This document shows positions 1 through 4,979 of a stretch of 6,931 nucleotides of DNA, piece after piece. This stretch comes from Candidatus Cloacimonas sp. 4484_275 (lineage in GTDB: Bacteria; Cloacimonadota; Cloacimonadia; Cloacimonadales; TCS61). Under the pieces are notes generated by a model. That model was not told the origin of the DNA, ran no database searches, and saw only the letters and a list, made by a program, of their open reading frames with translations. Positions within the stretch are counted from its first letter, which is position 1, and each line of letters starts with the position of its first letter. Location: NCBI GenBank assembly GCA_002085205.1, contig NATF01000080.1:1-6931 (forward strand). Direction: 5' to 3'. Made by a program: the position numbers and the translations under genes.

Positions 1-314
1 AGAACACCGTTGGCAACTAATGCGGAAAATTCTCCCAAAGAATGACCGGCAACAAAATCAGGTTTCATTTTGGTTTTTTCCAAAAATGTTTTCATGGCGA
101 CGATGCTGTGAAAAAGAATTGCCGGTTGAGTGTATTTTGTTTCCTTAAGAAGTTCTTCCGGTCCTTCGGACATTATTTTAAAAAGCTCTGTATTATTCTT
201 TTTGTCAAAATTTTCTATAACTGTTCTGAATTCCGGATTATGAGTGATGAAATCCATTGCCATTCCCACATATTGTGCTCCTTGACCCGGAAAAATAAAA
301 GCAATTTTTGACAT
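1..314 (-). CDS. fabD: Malonyl-CoA:ACP transacylase FabD (partial, N-terminal 104 codons)
   Basis: FabD moves the malonyl group from malonyl-CoA to acyl carrier protein, supplying the extender unit for type II fatty-acid synthesis in the cytosol. The translation opens with MSKIAFIFPGQGAQYVGM, the typical FabD N-terminus with its GQGAQ motif (residues 10-14). It also contains GHSLGEFSA at residues 90-98, whose Ser92 is the expected acyl-enzyme nucleophile; the catalytic His lies beyond the window. The ATG at 314-312 is preceded by GTGAGGAA, a clear ribosome binding site, which fixes the start. The family is usually about 300 aa, so roughly a third is visible and the gene runs off the left edge, with no sign of damage. 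It is the last visible gene of the rpmF-plsX-fabH-fabD set, 59 bp after fabH, and is probably co-transcribed with it. Identity is confident from the motifs and the neighbours. Confidence 0.95.
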   Translation of the reverse strand, partial: MSKIAFIFPGQGAQYVGMAMDFITHNPEFRTVIENFDKKNNTELFKIMSEGPEELLKETKYTQPAILFHSIVAMKTFLEKTKMKPDFVAGHSLGEFSALVANGV

Positions 315-373
315 ATTTAATTCCTCACTTTTATAATTATTTTGGTTGGGCTGGTAAAAATATCCAAGTTATT

Positions 374-1369
374 TTAGAACCTGATTAACAAACTTCCGGA
401 AGTTAAACCGGCACCAAAAGAAGCCATCAAAACGATATCTCCCTTTCTCACTTTTCCTTCTCTTACGGCTTCATCAAGAGCGATGGGAATTGTTGCGGCG
501 GAAGTATTACCATATTTTTCGATATTTACAATAACTTTATTTTCATCGATTTTCATTTTCTTTCCAAGGGCTTCGATAATTCTGAGATTTGCCTGATGAG
601 TTATTAACCAGTCAATGGATTTTACATCCATTTTGTTCCGTTTGAGAACGGTATCACAGACAGAATACATCGATTTTATTGCCAGTTTGAAAATTTTATT
701 TCCTTCCATATAAACGGTGTGCAGGTTTTTATCGACCGTTTCGTGAGAAGCCGGCATTCGAGAACCGCCGGCATGTTGAACCAACAGTTCGTAATATGTT
801 CCGTCCGCCGTGATTTCCGAGTCTATAAAGCGGGAAATGTCCTTTTTTTCGGCTCTGGAAATAATAGTTGCTCCCGCTCCGTCTCCAAAAAGAACGCAAG
901 TGTTTCTGTCTTTGTAGTTTGTTATTTTACTAAGTGTTTCGGCTCCGATTACCAAAATATTTTTGGCAATACCGTTTTCGATATATTGTTTGGCGACATT
1001 TGCCGCATAAATCCAACCGGTGCAACCGGCGGAGATATCGAAAGCCGGGAAATTTTTTATTCCCAAACGCTTTTGCAAAACGCAAGCGGTTGCGGGAAAA
1101 GGATGATCGCCGGAGATGGTTCCCACGATAATCATATCAAGATCTTTCGGCTTTATTCCGGCCATTTCCAAAGCGTCCAAAGTGGCATGATAAGCCATAT
1201 CGGAAACGGCTTCGTCTTCTGCGGCAATTCTGCGTTCAAACATTCCGGTGCGTGTTCTGATCCACTCGTCGGAAGTATCGACTATTTTTTCCAAATCAAA
1301 ATTATTGAGTATTTTTTTGGGAACATAATGACCTGTTCCCGAGATTTTTGCTTCATATTTTGCAATCAT
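374..1369 (-). CDS. fabH: Beta-ketoacyl-ACP synthase III FabH
   Basis: FabH starts fatty-acid chains by condensing an acyl-CoA primer, usually acetyl-CoA, with malonyl-ACP to give acetoacetyl-ACP. The 331-aa product is full length for the family and has the complete catalytic triad of the thiolase fold: Cys116 in DISAGCTGW, His258 in ITHQAN and Asn288 in EKYGNTSAA. The N-terminal DTSDEWIRTRTG segment (residues 31-42) and the C-terminal SFGAGLTSGS motif (residues 318-327) are also characteristic. The ATG is preceded by GAAAGGAAATAATT, so its ribosome binding site lies inside the last codons of plsX. The plsX stop and the fabH start are only 2 bp apart, implying coupled translation. Primer preference (straight or branched chain) cannot be read reliably from the sequence. 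Confidence 0.97.
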   Translation of the reverse strand: MIAKYEAKISGTGHYVPKKILNNFDLEKIVDTSDEWIRTRTGMFERRIAAEDEAVSDMAYHATLDALEMAGIKPKDLDMIIVGTISGDHPFPATACVLQKRLGIKNFPAFDISAGCTGWIYAANVAKQYIENGIAKNILVIGAETLSKITNYKDRNTCVLFGDGAGATIISRAEKKDISRFIDSEITADGTYYELLVQHAGGSRMPASHETVDKNLHTVYMEGNKIFKLAIKSMYSVCDTVLKRNKMDVKSIDWLITHQANLRIIEALGKKMKIDENKVIVNIEKYGNTSAATIPIALDEAVREGKVRKGDIVLMASFGAGLTSGSLLIRF

Positions 1370-1371
1370 AA

Positions 1372-2367
1372 TTATTTCCTTTCATAATATTCTTGAGCGT
1401 GTTCGATGAAACCGGATTCGGCAATTTTCACAGCGAAACGAATGGCATTTTTAATTGCTTTGGCATTCGCTCTTCCGTGAGAAATTACAGATATTCCGTT
1501 TAAACCTACCAAAAGAGCACCGCCGTATTCCGTGTGATCGAGTTTTTTCTTAATATAAGAATAAACGGGATACGAAAGCAAAGCGCCAATTTTTGCAATC
1601 CAGTCTTTTTTCATCTGTTCTTTCATAATATCAAAAATTGCGATTCCCACGCCTTCCACGGTTTTCAGCATTACATTGCCCACGAATCCGTCGCAGACAA
1701 TTACATCCACATCACCTTTTAAAAGATCTTTTCCTTCAATGTTTCCCGTAAAATTTATATCTTCGAATTCGGAAAGTTTTTTATATGCGGTTTTCACAAG
1801 TTCATTTCCTTTGGCACTTTCTTCGCCAATATTCAGAAGAGCGACTTTCGGATTTTTTTTGCCAAAGAAAAAACGCGAATAAAGACTTCCGAGTTTGGCA
1901 AATTGAATGAGATTATCAACCGAACAATCTACATTTGCCCCGACATCAAGAATTATTTCCGGATTTTTTTTGGTGGGAAATGTGATTGCAATTGCCGGAC
2001 GCAGCACATTTTTTATTCTTCCGTAAGTGAAAAGAGAAGCCGCCATAACGGCGCCCGTATTGCCGGCGCTGACTACGCCGTCGGCAATTTTATCCCGGTG
2101 CAATTGAACTGCTCTCAATAAAGATGAATCTTTTTTTTGTTTTACCACTTGTGCCGGCGATTCGTCCATCCTGATAATTTCGGAAGCGGGGACAATCTCT
2201 ATGCGGTTTTTGTCGTAGAAATATTTATCTAATTTTTCTTTAAGAATTTCTTCTTTTCCGACCAGCAAAACTTTATCGCAAAGATCCTCTTTAATTGCAA
2301 GAACAGCACCTTCCACTTCGGGACAAGGTGCTTTATCGCTGCCAAAGGCATCAACTGCAATTTGCAT
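1372..2367 (-). CDS. plsX: Phosphate acyltransferase PlsX (acyl-ACP:phosphate)
   Basis: PlsX is a peripheral membrane enzyme that converts acyl-ACP and phosphate to acyl-phosphate, which PlsY then uses to acylate glycerol-3-phosphate. The 331-aa length is normal. Family blocks seen in order are: an N-terminal VDAFGSDKAP (residues 5-14), VSAGNTGAVMA (99-109), ILDVGANVDC (139-148), LNIGEESAKGNEL (178-190), VCDGFVGNVMLK (224-235), and the C-terminal YGGALLVGLNG plus SHGRAN blocks (281-301). The first block usually reads DAMGGD, so Phe8 and Ser10 are departures from the common form. There is no convincing Shine-Dalgarno site within 15 bp of the ATG. The nearest purine-rich stretch, AAGGAA, lies about 22 bp upstream at the end of rpmF, whose stop is 19 bp away, so translation may depend on coupling to rpmF. 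It is followed 2 bp later by fabH. Confidence 0.97.
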   Translation of the reverse strand: MQIAVDAFGSDKAPCPEVEGAVLAIKEDLCDKVLLVGKEEILKEKLDKYFYDKNRIEIVPASEIIRMDESPAQVVKQKKDSSLLRAVQLHRDKIADGVVSAGNTGAVMAASLFTYGRIKNVLRPAIAITFPTKKNPEIILDVGANVDCSVDNLIQFAKLGSLYSRFFFGKKNPKVALLNIGEESAKGNELVKTAYKKLSEFEDINFTGNIEGKDLLKGDVDVIVCDGFVGNVMLKTVEGVGIAIFDIMKEQMKKDWIAKIGALLSYPVYSYIKKKLDHTEYGGALLVGLNGISVISHGRANAKAIKNAIRFAVKIAESGFIEHAQEYYERK

Positions 2368-2386
2368 ATGATTTACCGGGAGAAAT

Positions 2387-2566
2387 TTATTCCTTTATTT
2401 CCAAAACTTTTTTGCCGTTGTAATATCCGCATTTTGAGCATACCGTATGCGGTCGAACCGGTTCTCCGCAGTTGGAACAAACGGAAACAGCAGGCATTTC
2501 AGCTTTATAATGAGTTCTTCTTTTATCTCTGCGAGACTTTGAAGTTCTTCTCTTGGGAACTGCCAT
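2387..2566 (-). CDS. rpmF: 50S ribosomal protein bL32 (zinc-ribbon form)
   Basis: This is a 59-aa structural protein of the large ribosomal subunit, close to the usual 55-60 aa. It begins MAVPKRRTSKSRRDKRRTHY, the highly conserved basic N-terminus of bL32. It then carries a zinc ribbon of two CxxC pairs: Cys30/Cys33 (CSNC) and Cys43/Cys46 (CSKC). The four-cysteine pattern marks the zinc-binding (C+) paralogue type. The start is fixed by a strong AAAGGAGAG site just upstream of the ATG. It lies head-to-tail with plsX, 19 bp apart, the widespread rpmF-plsX-fab arrangement linking ribosome and membrane-lipid synthesis. The DUF177 (yceD) gene that often precedes rpmF is not present; the upstream gene is the divergent ade. 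Because of its small size it is easy to miss. Confidence 0.96.
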   Translation of the reverse strand: MAVPKRRTSKSRRDKRRTHYKAEMPAVSVCSNCGEPVRPHTVCSKCGYYNGKKVLEIKE

Positions 2567-2639
2567 TTTTCTCTCCTTTATTTTTTCCTAATCCTTTATT
2601 TTTTAATAAATTACACACAGTAATTCATTAAGACAGTAA

Positions 2640-2667
2640 AAAATATTTTAGCCCGTTTCAGTGTCAA
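2640..2667 (-). promoter_or_regulatory. Candidate sigma70-type promoter for rpmF-plsX-fabH-fabD
   Basis: Read on the minus strand, a perfect TTGACA (-35, positions 2667-2662) is followed after 16 bp by TATTTT (-10, positions 2645-2640), a 4/6 match to TATAAT. Transcription would begin near 2633, giving a leader of about 65 bases before rpmF. No other gene lies between this site and rpmF, so it would drive the whole lipid operon. I saw no FapR- or FadR-like operator, but I could not run a motif search. Confidence 0.5.
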
Positions 2668-2704
2668 GCATTTTGAAATTCAGTTATTTTTTTGTACTTC
2701 TTGA

Positions 2705-2710
2705 TTGACA
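2705..2710 (+). promoter_or_regulatory. Candidate -35 box upstream of ade
   Basis: A perfect TTGACA stands 50 bp before the ade start codon in the right orientation. No good -10 hexamer lies at the usual 16-18 bp spacing (the sequence there is AATTACC). A TAAAAT at 2742-2747 is too far from this -35 and too close to the ribosome binding site. This is a weak candidate supported mainly by position. Confidence 0.25.
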
Positions 2711-2759
2711 TTTCAAAGAAATTAAGAATTACCAATCTTTCTAAAATTATGGAGAAATT

Positions 2760-3779
2760 ATGGAAAAAATAAAAGAGATTTCCGGAAATATCGTAGATGT
2801 CGTTAATTCAAAAATTTACGGGGGAACTCTGTACATCGAAAATGGCAAAATAACCGAAATCAAACAAAGTTCCGCGAAATATGAAAATTATGTTATCCCG
2901 GGATTTATCGATGCCCACATACATGTAGAAAGTTCGATGTTAACTCCCGCCGAATTCGCTCGCATTGCCGCAATTCACGGAACGATAGCGGTTGTTTCCG
3001 ATCCGCACGAAATAGCCAATATTTTGGGAATTGACGGAATAAATTTTATGCTTGAAAGCGGAAAAACGGTTCCTATCAAATTTTATTTCGGTGCTCCATC
3101 CTGCGTTCCGGCAACAGAATTCGAAACTTCGGGAGCAAAACTGGATTCCGAAAAAATCAAATCTCTTCTGAAATCGGACAGATTAAAATATCTTTCCGAA
3201 GTTATGAATTTTCCCGGCGTCATTAGTAATGATCCGGATTTGATGAAAAAAGTAAAAATCGCACGAGATTTCGGAAAACCAGTTGACGGGCATGCTCCGG
3301 GTCTGAGAGGAAAAGATTTGAGAAAGTATATAAAATCCGGCATCTCAACCGATCACGAATGTTTTTCATATGAAGAAGCCGAAGAAAAAATTCGGTTGGG
3401 AATGAAAATTTTGATTCGAGAAGGGTCGGCGGCAAAAAATTTCAAAGAATTAATTCCCTTATTGAAAAAATATCCCGATAAATGTATGTTCTGTTGCGAT
3501 GATAAACACCCAAACGACCTTCTGAAAGGTCATATCAACGAACTCGTGAAAAGAGCCGTTTCCTTGAATTATGATGTCATAGATGTTTTGAAAGCAGCCT
3601 GTTTAAATCCCGTTTTGCATTATAAATTAGATGTGGGATTGCTTAAAAAAGGAGATTCCGCCGACTTTTTGGTAGTAAACAATTTGCGTGAATTTGAGAT
3701 TTTGAAAACGGTAATCGACGGCAAAATCGTTGCCGAAAACTTTCGTTCCGTTTCAAAAAGGAAAAATCAAAATTATTGA
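2760..3779 (+). CDS. ade: Adenine deaminase, N-terminal amidohydrolase fragment
   Basis: This 339-aa open frame holds the catalytic part of adenine deaminase. Visible motifs are the metal-binding HxH in IDAHIHVESSM (His53, His55), DPHE (81-84), SEVMNFPGV with Glu147, DGHAPG with His178, DHE with His199 and CCDDKHP with Asp247/Asp248. This is the expected ligand set of the family. The protein then runs to VIDGKIVAEN (318-327), after which the last dozen residues (ending KNQNY) look unrelated to the family and the frame stops. The ATG is preceded by GGAG with a 5-bp gap, a good ribosome binding site. Full-length family members are about 570-600 aa, so the C-terminal domain is missing from this frame. 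Whether the fragment is stable or active is unknown. Confidence 0.8.
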   Translation: MEKIKEISGNIVDVVNSKIYGGTLYIENGKITEIKQSSAKYENYVIPGFIDAHIHVESSMLTPAEFARIAAIHGTIAVVSDPHEIANILGIDGINFMLESGKTVPIKFYFGAPSCVPATEFETSGAKLDSEKIKSLLKSDRLKYLSEVMNFPGVISNDPDLMKKVKIARDFGKPVDGHAPGLRGKDLRKYIKSGISTDHECFSYEEAEEKIRLGMKILIREGSAAKNFKELIPLLKKYPDKCMFCCDDKHPNDLLKGHINELVKRAVSLNYDVIDVLKAACLNPVLHYKLDVGLLKKGDSADFLVVNNLREFEILKTVIDGKIVAENFRSVSKRKNQNY

Positions 3780-4279
3780 AGTTAAAGACAAGCAATTACT
3801 CACCGGAAAATCGGAAGAGTTTCCCAAAATGGAAAACGGTGGAATTGTTTCCGACATTAACAGATGCAAAACCGGCAATCGGGTTCGTTAAAAATTTTGG
3901 TTTGAAAAAAGGCGCGATTGCTTCCAGTATTGCTCACGATTCCCACAATATTATTTCGGTGGGAACTTCCGACGAAGCAATTTGTGAAGCCGTAAACCTG
4001 ATTATTGAAAACAGAGGTGGAATTTGTGCGGTTTCGGGAAGAAAACAAAAAATTCTTCCGCTACCGATTGGGGGAATAATTTCAAATTCGGATTACCAAA
4101 CCGTCGCGAAAAAATATTCCGAATTGGATAGAACGGCAAAAGAGATGGGTTCAAAACTTTCCTCTCCGTTTATGACATTGTCGTTTATGGCGTTACTTGT
4201 GATTCCGGAATTAAAAATTAGCGATAAAGGTTTATTTGATGCGGAAAAATTCACATTTGTAGATTTGTTTTCACAATAA
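3776..4279 (+). CDS. ade: Adenine deaminase, C-terminal domain fragment
   Basis: This open frame carries the C-terminal domain of adenine deaminase. Conserved stretches are FGLKKGAIASSIAHDSHNII (41-60), VGTSDE (62-67), a glycine-rich GGICAV (81-86), LPLPIGGIIS (94-103) and PFMTLSFMALLVIPELK (131-147). The only available start is a TTG that overlaps the upstream stop codon (TTGA), with an AAGGAAAA about 11-12 bp before it. The first 28 residues are not family-like; the conserved sequence for that interval lies in a different frame (about 3742-3858). The frame is therefore best read as the tail of the disrupted gene rather than an independent protein, although coupled translation through the TTGA overlap cannot be excluded. 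Confidence 0.65.
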   Translation: MKLKTSNYSPENRKSFPKWKTVELFPTLTDAKPAIGFVKNFGLKKGAIASSIAHDSHNIISVGTSDEAICEAVNLIIENRGGICAVSGRKQKILPLPIGGIISNSDYQTVAKKYSELDRTAKEMGSKLSSPFMTLSFMALLVIPELKISDKGLFDAEKFTFVDLFSQ

Positions 4280-4281
4280 TT

Positions 4282-4743
4282 TTAATAATGATATTTTTTC
4301 CCTTCAATGATTGTTATCGCCCGATATAATTGTTCAATTAAAAGCAGGCGAATGATTTGATGCGTAAAAGTAAATGCGGAAAAACTGAGAATCAAATTCG
4401 CTTTCTTTTTTATGGTTTCGTCCAAACCGTAAACTCCGCCGATAACGAAACAAATATTTTTATTTTCTCTTTTCTTCAAAAATTCCGCAAATTCAACCGA
4501 GCGGAAATTTCTACCGTTTTCATCCAAAATAACCATAAAATCATCGATGGAAATGTGTTTTTCTAAAATTTCCGCCTCTTTTCTTTTCACAAAATCAATC
4601 GAATTATTTTTTGTGAGTTTCACATCCGGTAAGATGATAAATTCAATCTTGTATTTTGCGGAAAATCTTTTTAAATACTCGTCAATACCTTCTTTGATAA
4701 ATTTCTGTTTTGTTTTTCCCAAACAAAGTATCTTAATTTTCAT
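4282..4743 (-). CDS. rlmH: 23S rRNA (pseudouridine(1915)-N3)-methyltransferase RlmH
   Basis: RlmH is a small SPOUT-class methyltransferase that adds a methyl group from S-adenosylmethionine to pseudouridine 1915 in helix 69 of 23S rRNA, on the assembled ribosome. The 153-aa length is typical (about 155). The SAM-binding trefoil knot is visible as ILDENG (72-77), FVIGGVYGL (99-107) and LSFSAFTFTHQ (119-129), followed by the conserved IRLLLIEQLYRA helix (131-142). The C-terminus is KKYHY, keeping the family's Tyr-His pair but ending in Tyr where a basic residue is common. The ATG has AAAGGAAA upstream at suitable spacing. It is convergent with ade, the two stop codons being separated by 2 bp, and divergent from gcvPA; it appears monocistronic. 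Confidence 0.95.
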   Translation of the reverse strand: MKIKILCLGKTKQKFIKEGIDEYLKRFSAKYKIEFIILPDVKLTKNNSIDFVKRKEAEILEKHISIDDFMVILDENGRNFRSVEFAEFLKKRENKNICFVIGGVYGLDETIKKKANLILSFSAFTFTHQIIRLLLIEQLYRAITIIEGKKYHY

Positions 4744-4771
4744 ATTAAAAATTTCCTTTTTTTTAACTTTT

Positions 4772-4799
4772 ATTCTACACGCTTTGAAAATATTGTCAT
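4772..4799 (-). promoter_or_regulatory. Candidate sigma70-type promoter for rlmH
   Basis: On the minus strand, ATGACA (positions 4799-4794, 5/6 to the -35 consensus) and TAGAAT (positions 4777-4772, 5/6 to the -10 consensus) are separated by 16 bp. Transcription would start near 4765, giving a leader of about 22 bases that includes the AAAGGAAA ribosome binding site. This is the best-formed promoter in the window. Confidence 0.6.
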
Positions 4800-4922
4800 A
4801 ATTTTTCGCAAGTTGTTTTTATTTTCCGTTCTATTTAACGCTATCAAATATTATTCTGAAAAAAGAGTCACAAAAAATCGGTAATCCGTTTATTGAATTT
4901 AAATTTGAGTTGTCCTTTTCGT

Positions 4923-4928
4923 TTGACA
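4923..4928 (+). promoter_or_regulatory. Candidate -35 box upstream of gcvPA
   Basis: A perfect TTGACA lies 52 bp before the gcvPA ATG in the correct orientation. At 16-18 bp spacing the sequence is only ATTTTCT, a poor -10, so assignment is weak. The remainder of the 236-bp gap between rlmH and gcvPA (4744-4979) is very AT-rich. It holds the rlmH promoter and no further open frame or strong hairpin that I can see, and nothing resembling the conserved core of a glycine riboswitch. Confidence 0.25.
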
Positions 4929-4967
4929 TAAATAAGCGAAAAAAATTTTCTGAAACAAATTTTGCAG

Positions 4968-4973
4968 AAGGAG
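4968..4973 (+). promoter_or_regulatory. Ribosome binding site that decides the gcvPA start
   Basis: AAGGAG sits 6 bp before the ATG at 4980. The frame is open further upstream to a TTG at 4962, but that codon has no ribosome binding site and would itself overlap this one. The ATG at 4980 is therefore the real start. Confidence 0.85.
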
Positions 4974-4979
4974 ACGAAA

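Larger units (their letters stand above)
2760..4279 (+). pseudogene. ade: Adenine deaminase gene disrupted by two frame changes
   Basis: The family enzyme hydrolyses adenine to hypoxanthine and ammonia for purine salvage. Here its sequence is spread over three frames. Frame one (2760 to about 3738) carries the whole metal-dependent amidohydrolase domain. Frame two (about 3742-3858) reads FQKGKIKIIEVKDKQLLTGK and ends around GGIVSDIN, matching the conserved segment that opens the C-terminal domain. Frame three (about 3860-4279) resumes at TDAKPAIGFVKNFGLKKGAI and continues to the normal C-terminus. Compared with the E. coli protein as I remember it (588 aa), about 40 residues seem missing at the first switch and about 10 at the second, so each lesion looks like a small deletion that is not a multiple of three. 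Codon use matches the neighbours. The alternative is an assembly or sequencing error; two independent split proteins are less likely. Confidence 0.75.

Noticed and set aside
42..311. An 89-codon plus-strand open frame at the left edge.
   Set aside because: It is antisense to the FabD N-terminus, which has the GQGAQ and GHSLG motifs.
719..1387. A 222-codon plus-strand open frame opposite fabH.
   Set aside because: It lies entirely antisense to a gene with full catalytic motifs, its translation resembles no family I know, and it has no good ribosome binding site. It is a shadow frame.
2362..2631. An 89-codon plus-strand open frame opposite rpmF.
   Set aside because: The minus strand here encodes a clear bL32 with zinc-ribbon cysteines, and the plus-strand product has no recognisable features.
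4878..4891. Small inverted repeat CGG-TAAT-CCG upstream of gcvPA as a possible operator or terminator.
   Set aside because: The stem is only about three base pairs and has no T-tract, so it is no better than chance.
4962..4979. Six-residue upstream extension of gcvPA from a TTG codon at 4962.
   Set aside because: The AAGGAG site at 4968-4973 would fall inside the coding sequence, the TTG has no ribosome binding site of its own, and the ATG at 4980 gives the normal GcvPA N-terminus.
4744..4979. Possible glycine riboswitch in front of gcvPA.
   Set aside because: The gap is very AT-rich and I could not find the conserved aptamer core sequences or a GC-rich paired structure.
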